Shown here piece after piece: positions 9,286 through 16,696 of a DNA stretch of 46,012 nucleotides. Below the pieces are notes generated by a model, which was given only the letters and a program-made list of their open reading frames with translations, searched no databases and was not told the origin of the DNA. This DNA comes from an uncultured Clostridia bacterium (GTDB lineage: Bacteria > Bacillota > Clostridia > Christensenellales > Pumilibacteraceae), in the NCBI GenBank assembly GCA_947589145.1, contig CANQCB010000001.1:1-46012 (forward strand), written 5' to 3'. The stretch's first letter is position 1; the number at the start of each line of letters is the position of its first letter. A program made the translations under genes and the position numbers.

Positions 9286-9295
9286 TTAAAAGCGT

Positions 9296-9324
9296 TTGAC
9301 AAACGTTTGCAAATCATATATAAT
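9296..9324 (+). promoter_or_regulatory. Promoter of infC-rpmI-rplT
   Basis: Perfect consensus: TTGACA (9296-9301), 17-nt spacer, TATAAT (9319-9324). Transcription should begin near 9331. Confidence 0.92.
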
Positions 9325-9330
9325 CACTGT

Positions 9331-9440
9331 GTTGAAAGCAGATTTAATCTCACCGTTCGGGCAAGCTCGGAACGGTAACGCAATGTAATAAACGATCATT
9401 GTAATGAGTGTGAATTCTGCTTTCACGCTCATTATTTTTT
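9331..9440 (+). promoter_or_regulatory. infC leader with attenuator (L20-leader-like)
   Basis: The leader ends in an intrinsic terminator, AATGAGTGTGAA (9403-9414) / TTCACGCTCATT (9422-9433) plus TTTTTT (9435-9440), placed before the infC ribosome site. A hairpin ACCGTTC/GAACGGT sits at 9352-9376. The first bases of the RNA, TGAAAGCAGA (9333-9342), are perfectly complementary to TCTGCTTTCA (9416-9425), which overlaps the terminator loop and 3' arm, so the two structures exclude each other. In Bacillus, L20 represses infC-rpmI-rplT through such a leader; that L20 is the ligand here is inference. Confidence 0.82.
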
Positions 9441-9451
9441 GGGAGGATACG

Positions 9452-9973
9452 ATTATCATTAACAAGCAACCTGAGGTTGAAATCAATCAAAGAATACGCG
9501 ACCGCGAAATTCGATTGATAGGGGAGAACGGCGAACAACTCGGCATTATGAGTGCGGAAAAAGCAAATGCCATCGCCGATGATAAAAATCTCGACCTCGT
9601 TAAAATCAGTCCGCAAGCAACGCCGCCTGTCTGCAAACTTATGGATTACAGCAAATACAAGTTTGAAAAATCCAAAAGAGACAAAGAAGCAAAAAAGAAT
9701 CAGAAGCAAAACGAGACTAAAAAGATATGGCTTTCAATGACTATCGACGAACATGATCTCAAAACAAAGGCTGACGCCGCAAAGAAGTTTCTTATCAGCG
9801 GTAATAAAGTAGAAGTTTCAATAAGAATGAAAGGACGTCAGCAAGTTCATGCCAAGCTCGGCATCGAAGTTATGCAGAAATTCTACAATATGATTGAAGA
9901 AGTATGCTCCATAGAAAGAGCTCCTTCAACGGAAGGACGCAATATTTTTATGGTGTTGGCAACAAAAAAATAA
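9452..9973 (+). CDS. infC: Translation initiation factor IF-3, AUU start
   Basis: About 173 residues, standard for IF-3. N-terminal domain with INQRIRDREIRLIGENGEQLGI and PPVCKLMDY, a lysine-rich linker, and a C-terminal domain with the conserved MKGRQQVHAKLG. It binds the 30S subunit and checks start-codon pairing. No ATG, GTG or TTG stands in a usable place: GGGAGG at 9441-9446 is followed by ATT at 9452, ATC at 9455 and ATT at 9458. I take ATT at 9452 (5 nt spacing); ATT 9458 is the alternative. An AUU start is an established self-regulating feature of infC in other bacteria. The ATG at 9404 is inside the attenuator hairpin and upstream of the ribosome site. Confidence 0.93.
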   Translation: MIINKQPEVEINQRIRDREIRLIGENGEQLGIMSAEKANAIADDKNLDLVKISPQATPPVCKLMDYSKYKFEKSKRDKEAKKNQKQNETKKIWLSMTIDEHDLKTKADAAKKFLISGNKVEVSIRMKGRQQVHAKLGIEVMQKFYNMIEEVCSIERAPSTEGRNIFMVLATKK

Positions 9974-9991
9974 GCACGGAGGAAATATAAA

Positions 9992-10195
9992 ATGCCTAAA
10001 ATGAAAAGCCACAGCGGCGCTAAAAAGCGTTTTCGCGTAAGCAAAACCGGTAAAGTAAAGCGCAACTTTCAGAATAAAAACCATATTCTGACCAAGAAAG
10101 ACAGTAAAAGAAAAATGAAGCTCCGCCAAGGAACTTATCTTGCTTCCGCAGAGGAATCAAAGACCGTTAAGCTGATGCTTCAAGGCAGGAGGTAA
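9992..10195 (+). CDS. rpmI: 50S ribosomal protein L35
   Basis: 67 residues, typical size, very basic, beginning MPKMKSHSGAKKRFRVSKTGK and containing the NHILTKK segment usual for L35. It is preceded by CACGGAGGAAATATAAA, an excellent ribosome site. It lies 18 nt after infC and 5 nt before rplT in the classical IF3-L35-L20 operon, so it shares the attenuated leader upstream of infC. Confidence 0.98.
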   Translation: MPKMKSHSGAKKRFRVSKTGKVKRNFQNKNHILTKKDSKRKMKLRQGTYLASAEESKTVKLMLQGRR

Positions 10196-10200
10196 TAGTC

Positions 10201-10551
10201 ATGAGAATTAAGAGAAGTGTTAACGCATTAAAGAAACGCAGAAAGATATTCAGATTATCCAAAGGCTATTTCGGTTCTAAGTCCCGTTCTTACCGCATCG
10301 CTCGCGAAGCGGTTATGAAGTCGCAGATGTACGCGTTTGTAGGACGCCGTCTCAAAAAGAGAGACTTCCGCAAACTTTGGATTGCAAGAATAAACGCGGC
10401 TGCACGTATGAACGGCATGTCGTACAGCAAGTTTATGCATGGCCTTAAAGTAGCAGGTATCGATCTTAACCGCAAGGTTCTTTCGGATATTGCGGTAACC
10501 GACGCTGCAACTTTCGCAAAACTCGCAGAAAAAGCAAAAGCCGCACAATAA
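10201..10551 (+). CDS. rplT: 50S ribosomal protein L20
   Basis: 116 residues, normal length, basic N-terminal extension (MRIKRSVNALKKRRKIFRLSK) that threads into 23S rRNA, then the globular domain with LWIARINAAARMNGMSYSKFMHGLK. It is needed early in large-subunit assembly. In Bacillus and E. coli it is also the repressor of its own operon, which gives a likely ligand for the leader at 9331-9440. A strong terminator follows. Confidence 0.98.
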   Translation: MRIKRSVNALKKRRKIFRLSKGYFGSKSRSYRIAREAVMKSQMYAFVGRRLKKRDFRKLWIARINAAARMNGMSYSKFMHGLKVAGIDLNRKVLSDIAVTDAATFAKLAEKAKAAQ

Positions 10552-10556
10552 AGAAC

Positions 10557-10585
10557 AAAACAGAAGCGTAAAGGCTTCTGTTTTT
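10557..10585 (+). terminator. Terminator after rplT
   Basis: Stem AAAACAGAAGC / GCTTCTGTTTT around a 6-nt loop (core arms 10560-10567 and 10574-10581) running into TTTTT at 10581-10585. Confidence 0.88.
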
Positions 10586-10601
10586 GATATAAGAGGCTCG
10601 A

Positions 10602-11339
10602 ATGACAATATCGTCAAAGGACAATAAATCGCTCAAACTCTTACAGAAACTTTCTCTGAAAAAGTACCGCGAACAAAGCGGACTGTTTATAGTCGAGGGA
10701 ATTCGTGCGGTAAACGATATCCTTGCGCTTGACAGTAATCTTGTCGAAAAAGTTTTTATTACCGAAAGCAAGGCGAATTTGTACCCTGAAGCAGTTATCG
10801 TAAAAGACGATATTTTCGAGAAACTTACCGAAACGGTGAACGGGCAGGGAGTTCTTGCTCTCGTAAAAAAGCCTGTGCCGAAGCCGCCGAGCTCGTCTCA
10901 CGTACTGTTTTTAGACGGCATACGCGACCCCGGAAACTTGGGAACGCTTATTAGAACGGCTTGCGCGGCAGGTTATTATGACGTATATATTCGCGACTGT
11001 GCCGACCCTTACGCGGGAAAAGTTGTAAGAAGCACAATGTCGGCAATATTGAAAGTCAATATCATAGACGCAAATGTTTCGGATATCGAAAAAGTCAAAT
11101 CGCTCGGATATAGAATAATCGCGGCAGATATGGCGGGAAAATCGATATTTTCATCAAGTCCTATGCGTGACAAGGTATGTTTGGTAATCGGCGGAGAAGC
11201 GAACGGAATATCCGCGGAAGTAAAAGAACATTGCGACGAAATTTATTCCTTACCGATGGAAGGAAACATCGAGTCGCTCAATGCCGCAATCAGCGGCGGC
11301 ATAATGATGTATACGATAAAATTCAATAAGGAGAAATAA
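10602..11339 (+). CDS. TrmH/SpoU family RNA 2'-O-methyltransferase
   Basis: 245 residues. The N-terminal substrate-binding domain (about 1-85, FIVEGIRAVNDIL) precedes a SPOUT methyltransferase fold with the family motifs LDGIRDPGNLGTLIRTACAAG (about 107-127), LVIGGEANGIS (about 193-203) and a knot-forming end MEGNIESLNAAISGGIMMY. It transfers a methyl from SAM to a ribose in 23S rRNA or tRNA; the target is not deducible. It begins 16 nt after the rplT terminator; I see no clear -35, so it may be reached by read-through. It is followed within 3 nt by yebC. Confidence 0.92.
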   Translation: MTISSKDNKSLKLLQKLSLKKYREQSGLFIVEGIRAVNDILALDSNLVEKVFITESKANLYPEAVIVKDDIFEKLTETVNGQGVLALVKKPVPKPPSSSHVLFLDGIRDPGNLGTLIRTACAAGYYDVYIRDCADPYAGKVVRSTMSAILKVNIIDANVSDIEKVKSLGYRIIAADMAGKSIFSSSPMRDKVCLVIGGEANGISAEVKEHCDEIYSLPMEGNIESLNAAISGGIMMYTIKFNKEK

Positions 11340-11342
11340 AAT

Positions 11343-12074
11343 ATGTCGGGACATTCCAAATGGCACAACATTCAACAAGCCAAAGGCAAGGCGGACGCAG
11401 CCAGAGGCAAAATATTTACTAAAATAGGTCGAGAAATTGCCGTAGCGGTAAAGGCAGGCGGACCCGATCCAAATGCAAACGCCGCTCTTCGCGCCGTCAT
11501 CGATAAAGCAAAAGCGAACAATATGCCAAAAGACAATATTACGCGCAGTATCCAAAAGGCGAGCGGCGAGCTCGGAAGCATTAACTACGAAAGCATTGTT
11601 TACGAGGGATACGGCACTAACGGCGTTGCGATAATCGTAGAAGCGTTGACAGACAATAAAAACAGAACGGGCGGCGATATACGTCACATTTTCGATCGTT
11701 CGGGCGGAAGTCTCGGCACTTCGGGTTGCGTGTCTTATATGTTCACGACCAAGGGTGTGATAGACATAGAAAAGAAAGCCGGAATGGACGACGACGAAAT
11801 GATGATGCTTGCTCTTGACGCAGGCGCGGACGATTTCGACGTTGCCGACGGATATTATGAAATAACGACTTCCGTAGATAAGTTTGCCGCCGTACGCGAT
11901 TCCATAACAGCCGCAGGAATCGAATATGCGTCCGCGGAACTCGATCGCATTCCTCAAAATACCGTCAGACTCGAAGCGGAGGACAGAGACAAACTGCTTA
12001 AAATGTTGGATGCATTCGAGGATAATGACGACGTGCAAAACGTCTATCATAACGCCGAATACGACGAGGAGTAA
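11343..12074 (+). CDS. yebC: YebC/PmpR family translation or transcription factor
   Basis: 243 residues, full length. It starts with the family signature MSGHSKWHNIQQAKGKADAARGK and contains NMPKDNITRSIQKA and GGSLGTSGCVSYMF. Older work calls the family DNA-binding regulators; newer work shows some members (YebC2, TACO1) relieve ribosome stalling on proline-rich stretches. Ribosome site AAGGAGAAATAAAAT. proA follows after 5 nt, so the run methyltransferase-yebC-proA is probably one transcript. Confidence 0.95.
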   Translation: MSGHSKWHNIQQAKGKADAARGKIFTKIGREIAVAVKAGGPDPNANAALRAVIDKAKANNMPKDNITRSIQKASGELGSINYESIVYEGYGTNGVAIIVEALTDNKNRTGGDIRHIFDRSGGSLGTSGCVSYMFTTKGVIDIEKKAGMDDDEMMMLALDAGADDFDVADGYYEITTSVDKFAAVRDSITAAGIEYASAELDRIPQNTVRLEAEDRDKLLKMLDAFEDNDDVQNVYHNAEYDEE

Positions 12075-12079
12075 TATTT

Positions 12080-13315
12080 ATGACAGTTGAAGAAACTTGC
12101 CTTGCGGCAAAACATAATGTCTCCTATCCCGCACTCCTCACAACCGAAGATAAAAATAACATGCTCGAAATCATTGCGAAAGCGATTGTCGAGGACGCGG
12201 AAGTTATACTTGACGCAAACGCTAAGGACATAGAAAACGGAAGAGAACTGCCTTCGCACTTAATCGACCGTTTGAGACTTACAAAAGAACGTATCGTAGG
12301 TATAAGCAACGGCATATCCGATCTTATAAATCTTGACGACCCGATTGGAAAAATTCTTTCAAGTTGGGTAAATCATGCCGGACTGCATATCGAAAAAGTA
12401 GCCGTTCCGCTGGGAGTACTCGGCATTATTTACGAGGCTCGCCCCAACGTAACTTGCGACGTGATTGCGCTCTGCATAAAAACGGGAAATGCAATTGTTC
12501 TTCGTGGCAGCAAAGACGCGTTTTTGTCTAATTGTACGATAGTCGAGGTTATTAAAAAAGCACTGAAAAAATCAGGTTACAACCCGGAGTTCATACAACT
12601 CATAGAGGATACCACGAGGGAAGGGGCAGAACGTTTTATGCATGCCGACGAGTATCTGGACGTACTGATCCCTCGCGGCTCTGCCGGACTTATAAAGACG
12701 GTAAAAAAGAATGCAACCGTTCCCGTAATCGAAACGGGCGCAGGGAACTGTCACTTATACGTCGAAAAGACCGCCGATATTGCAATGGCGCGCGAAATTC
12801 TTATAAACGGCAAGACTCAACGTCCCAGCGTTTGCAATGCTCTCGAAAGTCTGCTCGTCGATCGCAGTATCGCAAAGAAAGCCTTACCGATACTTCTCGG
12901 CGCGATGGAAGAGTATAACGTGACCGTGCACGGTTGCGCCGAAACCGCAGCCATCTGCAACGTCATTCCCGCTACCGAAGCGGATTACGAAAAAGAGTAT
13001 CTCGGTTACGAGATTTCCTGTAAGATAGTCGACGGAGTTGACGAAGCAATTTCGCACATAAACAAATACGGTACTCACCATAGCGACGCAATAATCACAA
13101 AAGATAATGCCGTCGCAGAGAAGTTCTTGCGTGAAGTTGACAGCGCCGCAGTATATGTTAATGCGTCCACGAGATTTACCGACGGTTACGAATACGGCTT
13201 CGGCGCGGAAATGGGAATATCGACTCAAAAATTACATGCAAGAGGTCCTCTCGGACCCGAACAACTTACCGGATTCAAATACCGCATAAAAGGCAACGGA
13301 CAAATAAGAAAATAA
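12080..13315 (+). CDS. proA: Gamma-glutamyl phosphate reductase
   Basis: 411 residues, standard. It reduces gamma-glutamyl phosphate to glutamate-5-semialdehyde with NADPH in proline synthesis. Aldehyde-dehydrogenase fold; the catalytic cysteine is C252 in QRPSVCNALESLLV, and the C-terminal GFGAEMGISTQKLHARGPLGPEQLT is characteristic. Ribosome site GAGGAG before the ATG. The usual partner proB (glutamate 5-kinase) is not beside it, and proC lies far away at 40559-41344, so the pathway is split. A moderate terminator hairpin follows. Confidence 0.97.
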   Translation: MTVEETCLAAKHNVSYPALLTTEDKNNMLEIIAKAIVEDAEVILDANAKDIENGRELPSHLIDRLRLTKERIVGISNGISDLINLDDPIGKILSSWVNHAGLHIEKVAVPLGVLGIIYEARPNVTCDVIALCIKTGNAIVLRGSKDAFLSNCTIVEVIKKALKKSGYNPEFIQLIEDTTREGAERFMHADEYLDVLIPRGSAGLIKTVKKNATVPVIETGAGNCHLYVEKTADIAMAREILINGKTQRPSVCNALESLLVDRSIAKKALPILLGAMEEYNVTVHGCAETAAICNVIPATEADYEKEYLGYEISCKIVDGVDEAISHINKYGTHHSDAIITKDNAVAEKFLREVDSAAVYVNASTRFTDGYEYGFGAEMGISTQKLHARGPLGPEQLTGFKYRIKGNGQIRK

Positions 13316-13342
13316 ATAACCCTGCAAAACGGTGTTATTTTT
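13315..13342 (+). terminator. Probable terminator after proA
   Basis: AATAACCC (13315-13322) pairs with GGTGTTATT (13331-13339) with one mismatch, followed by TTTTTT. It starts inside the proA stop codon. Confidence 0.55.
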
Positions 13343-13388
13343 GTAAAACGTGACGACAAAAGGCATTTTGTGCCGATTACCGAAAGAT

Positions 13389-14339
13389 ATGTCAAAAGAG
13401 AAAAAGAAAAACGTACATGAAGGCCACCGCGATAGAATGCGCGATAAGTTTATCTGCAATCCGAATTTTCAAGGTTTCTCGGACCACGAAGTTCTCGAAA
13501 TTTTACTGTATTCCGCAATCTGTCGTAAGGATACAAACGAACTTGCTCATGATCTGATAAACAGGTTCGGCTCGCTTAAAAATGTTTTTGATGCGTCTTA
13601 TGACGATTTATTCGACGTTCGTAACATGACGAAAAACGCAGCGGTGTTGATTAAAGAAATAATGCCTCTTGCACGACGATATGCATTGGCGGTAGCGACG
13701 GAAAGAGGTCGCTTCAACTCCATTAAATCGGTAACGGAAAATTTCGGACCGTTTTTCTCGACGCAACAGAGCGAAGTCGCGTATGCGTTACTGCTTAATG
13801 TTAATGGGGATCTGCTCGACAATATAATGATCGGTGACGGAGGTCCGACCACGACTGATATAGACACGACTAAACTCTTGCAGGTTGCGCGGTCGTCTCA
13901 CGCAGTCCGCGTCATTATAATGCATAATCATCCGTCGAATTCGGTATATCCGTCCGAAGCGGACATCATAACGACCAATGACCTTATGGTACAATTAGCC
14001 TTCGAGCAGATTGCAATATGGGATCACATTATTTTCGGCACGAAGAACAACTTTTTCAGTTTCTATCAAAATAATTTAATTCATATGATGGTAAACAGGT
14101 GTAATAATTTCTTACGGCAGGATATCAGAGGCCTGTATGATAAGTTACGAATACCGGAAAAATTCAGCAAAAGGGGCGTTACATTGAGCGAAACGCAATT
14201 CCGTGATATTTCCGAAAACTTGGAATACGGGTTGGAAAAAGACACAAAAACATTTATAAAAGAATTAATAGAATACTGCGAAAAAGAAGGCGTGATCAGT
14301 TATATTTCTCATAACTCGGATGACGGCTCATACATCTGA
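13389..14339 (+). CDS. RadC-like JAMM/MPN-domain protein with C-terminal extension
   Basis: 316 residues from ATG 13389. The N-terminal helix-hairpin-helix-like part (EGHRDRMRDKF, EVLEILLYSAICRKDTNELAHDLI) is typical of RadC. The JAMM metal site is complete: H179-x-H181-x7-S189-x2-D192 (MHNHPSNSVYPSEAD). RadC proteins normally end shortly after this domain; here about 90 further residues follow (from about 227), charged and helical, unlike anything I recognise. A GTG at 13350 would add 13 residues but crosses no ribosome site and the family begins near MSKEKKK. RadC function is uncertain in general; a DNA repair or recombination link is only weakly supported. Convergent with lexA. Confidence 0.85.
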   Translation: MSKEKKKNVHEGHRDRMRDKFICNPNFQGFSDHEVLEILLYSAICRKDTNELAHDLINRFGSLKNVFDASYDDLFDVRNMTKNAAVLIKEIMPLARRYALAVATERGRFNSIKSVTENFGPFFSTQQSEVAYALLLNVNGDLLDNIMIGDGGPTTTDIDTTKLLQVARSSHAVRVIIMHNHPSNSVYPSEADIITTNDLMVQLAFEQIAIWDHIIFGTKNNFFSFYQNNLIHMMVNRCNNFLRQDIRGLYDKLRIPEKFSKRGVTLSETQFRDISENLEYGLEKDTKTFIKELIEYCEKEGVISYISHNSDDGSYI

Positions 14340-14387
14340 GTTAATTGGTATAATTAAACCTCAAAAACAGGGAAATATAGAAAAGAA

Positions 14388-14423
14388 AACAGCGGATTTG
14401 AATATAATTTCAAAGCCGCTGTT
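14388..14423. terminator. Bidirectional terminator between RadC-like gene and lexA
   Basis: AACAGCGGATTTGAA (14388-14402) / TTCAAAGCCGCTGTT (14409-14423), 15 bp with one mismatch. The better T-run (TTTTCTTTTC) is on the - strand side, so it mainly serves lexA. Confidence 0.8.
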
Positions 14424-14456
14424 CACTTATTGACTGCAAAAATCGCAGAACATGCA

Positions 14457-15089
14457 TTAAATACTATTTCTGATCAATCCGACGACTTTGCCGACTATCG
14501 ATACGTTTTTTGCGATTATAGGTTCGTACGCGTCATTTTCCGGCTGTAACCGAATATGCCCGTTTTCTCGATAAAAACGCTTGACAGTCGCCTCGTCGTC
14601 TATCATTGCAACTACAATTTCACCGTTATCCGCGTCATCCTGCTTATTGACGGCTATTAAATCTCCGTCGAGTATTCCTGCATTTATCATGCTGTCTCCG
14701 CGAACACGCAAAAGGAAGAGGGAAGTACCGTTAAAAATCGAATCGGGGATCTCTATAGTGTCGGATATGTTTTCCACGGCAAGAACAGGCACGCCGGCCG
14801 CGACTTTGCCGACAATAGGTATTTTCAAAAAGTTAGTCGATCCGGATTTTCTTCCGGTAACAACAATCGCACGATTTTTAGCGTCAAAGCGTTGAATCAT
14901 ACTTGCGTCTTGAAGTCTTGTAAGATGATAGAAAACAGTGGATGTTGACTTAACGTTGCAATGCGACATAATCTCGCGAATAGTAGGCGGATAACCGTAT
15001 CGATCTGAAAAGGATATAATATAGTCATAAATCTTTTGCGTACTTTTTCCGATTTTTTTCGGGTTTTTCGCGTGTATTATGTCTGTCAT
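14457..15089 (-). CDS. lexA: SOS repressor LexA
   Basis: 210 residues. N-terminal winged helix (about 12-75, GYPPTIREIMSHCNVKSTSTVFYHL), autocleavage bond A98-G99 in GKVAAGV, catalytic serine S133 (RGDSM) and lysine K170 (ATVKRF) of the S24 peptidase domain. It represses DNA-damage genes until RecA filaments trigger self-cleavage. The start has AAGGAG seven or so bases upstream. Its promoter carries a good LexA box, so it is probably autoregulated. The Xer-like gene lies directly upstream on the same strand and recA is in the same window (43644-44663). Confidence 0.97.
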   Translation of the reverse strand: MTDIIHAKNPKKIGKSTQKIYDYIISFSDRYGYPPTIREIMSHCNVKSTSTVFYHLTRLQDASMIQRFDAKNRAIVVTGRKSGSTNFLKIPIVGKVAAGVPVLAVENISDTIEIPDSIFNGTSLFLLRVRGDSMINAGILDGDLIAVNKQDDADNGEIVVAMIDDEATVKRFYRENGHIRLQPENDAYEPIIAKNVSIVGKVVGLIRNSI

Positions 15090-15118
15090 AGTATGATTAT
15101 CTCCTTCGTTTATGACTC

Positions 15119-15158
15119 ATTATAACATTTTTATGCGATTTTGTCAATCATATGTTCG
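15119..15158 (-). promoter_or_regulatory. lexA promoter with LexA box
   Basis: Read on the - strand: TTGACA (15142-15147), 17-nt spacer, TATAAT (15119-15124). CGAACATATGATTG (15145-15158) matches 12 of 14 positions of the Bacillus LexA box CGAACRNRYGTTYC and overlaps the -35, the ordinary place for a repressor. Confidence 0.85.
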
Positions 15159-15171
15159 ATAAAATCGAGCG

Positions 15172-16254
15172 TCAGTCGTTATCATCGTTTTTAACGATTG
15201 TTGTAATCTTTGCGGCACGTCGTTTGTGTTCTTCGCTCATTTGCGCGTAGTGCCGTTTGGTAGTATTAACGTCGGAATGTCCGAGAACGTCGGCAACGAC
15301 GTAAATATCTTCGGTGGATTGATAGAGGTTGGTAGCATAAGTGCTTCGCAGTTTATGCGGTGTGATTTTTTTCAGCGGCGCAGCGTAATGAGCGTATTTT
15401 TTAACGAGTTTTTCAACGGCACGCACTCCGATTCTTCCGCCCATATTAGCGCCACGCAGGGAATAGAACAAAATGTTTTTATCACTGATTTTCAAAGCAA
15501 AATCTGTTTTTTCTTTCTCCTGGTTATCAAGCCAGGTAAGGTAATCTTGCAGTGCGCCGACCGTTTCTTCCGGCAAATATAGAATGCTTTTATTTCCGCC
15601 TTTGCGCGTAACCGTAAAGGAATTGTTGGCAAAATCTATATCGGTTTTGTTTAATCCGACGAGTTCGCTGACACGAATTCCCGTACCGAGAAATAGGTAA
15701 AGAATTGCGTTATCTCGAAGGCGTGAAAATTCGTTTGCCGCACGTTCTTGCGCGGAAAGCATTTCGCCGTTATCCACCAAATCCATCATACGACGAACTT
15801 CGTCGCGTTCCATACGTATTATCGGTTTATCATGGATCTTTGGCATGTCGACTTTAAGCGTTACATTTGCGGAAATCATCTCTTTTTTATAAAGGTACTT
15901 ATATAGTGAACGAAGAGACGCGAGTTTGCGTTCTTTGGCTTTTTCGCCGCAAGACAGCCGTTTTCTGCAATTTTTGTAAGATGACAGCGCGTCCAAATAA
16001 CGTTCGATATCATACGGGCTTATATTTTCAATATCCGACAGTGTAATTTCATCGAGCGGCTTATTCGATAATTTGTATCTGGATAAGTAAGAAAAAAATA
16101 CGCGAATATCCAATACGTAATTCAGGCGCGTTAAAACAGACGTCCTGAATGATATTCCTATAATAAACTGTCCGACAAATTCCGGAAGTTCGGCAAGCGC
16201 GTCGTCGATTTTTTTCAAATTGATCTCGTCGCGCGTTTTGAAATAATCGCTCAT
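15172..16254 (-). CDS. Tyrosine recombinase, XerC/XerD-like
   Basis: 360 residues, longer than XerC/D (~300). N-terminal SAM-like core-binding domain (about 25-125), then a complete catalytic domain: R194 (GTGIRVSEL), K218 (TRKGG), H300-x2-R303 (PHKLRSTYAT), H326 (LGHSDVNTTKRHY) and nucleophile Y336. It would cut and rejoin DNA at a specific site. Nothing nearby looks like phage or transposon genes, so a chromosomal Xer-type role (dimer resolution or a related event) is more likely than a mobile integrase, but no dif site was recognised. The start codon is only 6 nt from the -10, with no ribosome site, so the mRNA is predicted leaderless. It stops 82 nt before lexA on the same strand. Confidence 0.9.
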   Translation of the reverse strand: MSDYFKTRDEINLKKIDDALAELPEFVGQFIIGISFRTSVLTRLNYVLDIRVFFSYLSRYKLSNKPLDEITLSDIENISPYDIERYLDALSSYKNCRKRLSCGEKAKERKLASLRSLYKYLYKKEMISANVTLKVDMPKIHDKPIIRMERDEVRRMMDLVDNGEMLSAQERAANEFSRLRDNAILYLFLGTGIRVSELVGLNKTDIDFANNSFTVTRKGGNKSILYLPEETVGALQDYLTWLDNQEKEKTDFALKISDKNILFYSLRGANMGGRIGVRAVEKLVKKYAHYAAPLKKITPHKLRSTYATNLYQSTEDIYVVADVLGHSDVNTTKRHYAQMSEEHKRRAAKITTIVKNDDND

Positions 16255-16260
16255 AAATTA

Positions 16261-16289
16261 AGTATACCAGTATACGCCTCTTTTGTCAA
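16261..16289 (-). promoter_or_regulatory. Promoter of the Xer-like gene, palindromic -10
   Basis: On the - strand: TTGACA (16284-16289), 17-nt spacer, TATACT (16261-16266). The ATG at 16254 is 6 nt further, about where transcription should begin. Two copies of the palindrome GTATAC (16262-16267 and 16270-16275) cover the -10 and could be an operator. Confidence 0.82.
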
Positions 16290-16696
16290 TACTTTTCGCT
16301 ACTTTTATTCGTAAAAGCTGACTTTTGCGAATAACTATATATGCACCAATATTTGAATATTTTTACGAATTGAACACGGCGAACACATTTTCTTCCCTGC
16401 TATTATGAAATATATTCGAAAATTTTTTCCTCAAAATAAATTTTCCATTTTAATATTGTTGTTATTTACGAATAAGCATCATAAACACAATACGAGTATT
16501 TATGGAAATTATCGGAATTGTTTTTGACAATCGTCTCGACTGCGATATTGAATTCTCTATTTATAATAATTCGATTCTTTAATCTTCATTTCGCCTGATA
16601 TCGCCTGTCGCTTATTCAAATAGAATTTTTATTTATCCTGATAAACATATTAAGTTATCCCGAAATAAATTTTTTAAGGCCTTGTTTCCCGTATTT
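16290..16696. other. Non-coding AT-rich gap between the Xer-like and YgjP-like genes
   Basis: No convincing gene on either strand. It contains a 12-bp inverted repeat TATTCGTAAAAG (16306-16317) / CTTTTGCGAATA (16322-16333) with one mismatch, and the octamer TTACGAAT again at 16363-16370 and 16466-16473. TTTATC/GATAAA form a small hairpin near 16635. No clear promoter, terminator or known RNA family is seen. Confidence 0.6.

Noticed and set aside
9404..9451. ATG start for infC at 9404
   Set aside because: It lies within the terminator stem and before the GGGAGG site; the added residues have no IF-3 similarity.
13350..13388. GTG start for the RadC-like gene
   Set aside because: It directly follows the proA terminator without a ribosome site; the family starts near ATG 13389. 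Not fully excluded.
15172..16254. Prophage or integrative element anchored by the tyrosine recombinase
   Set aside because: No phage genes, tRNA target or direct repeats nearby; neighbours are core genes.
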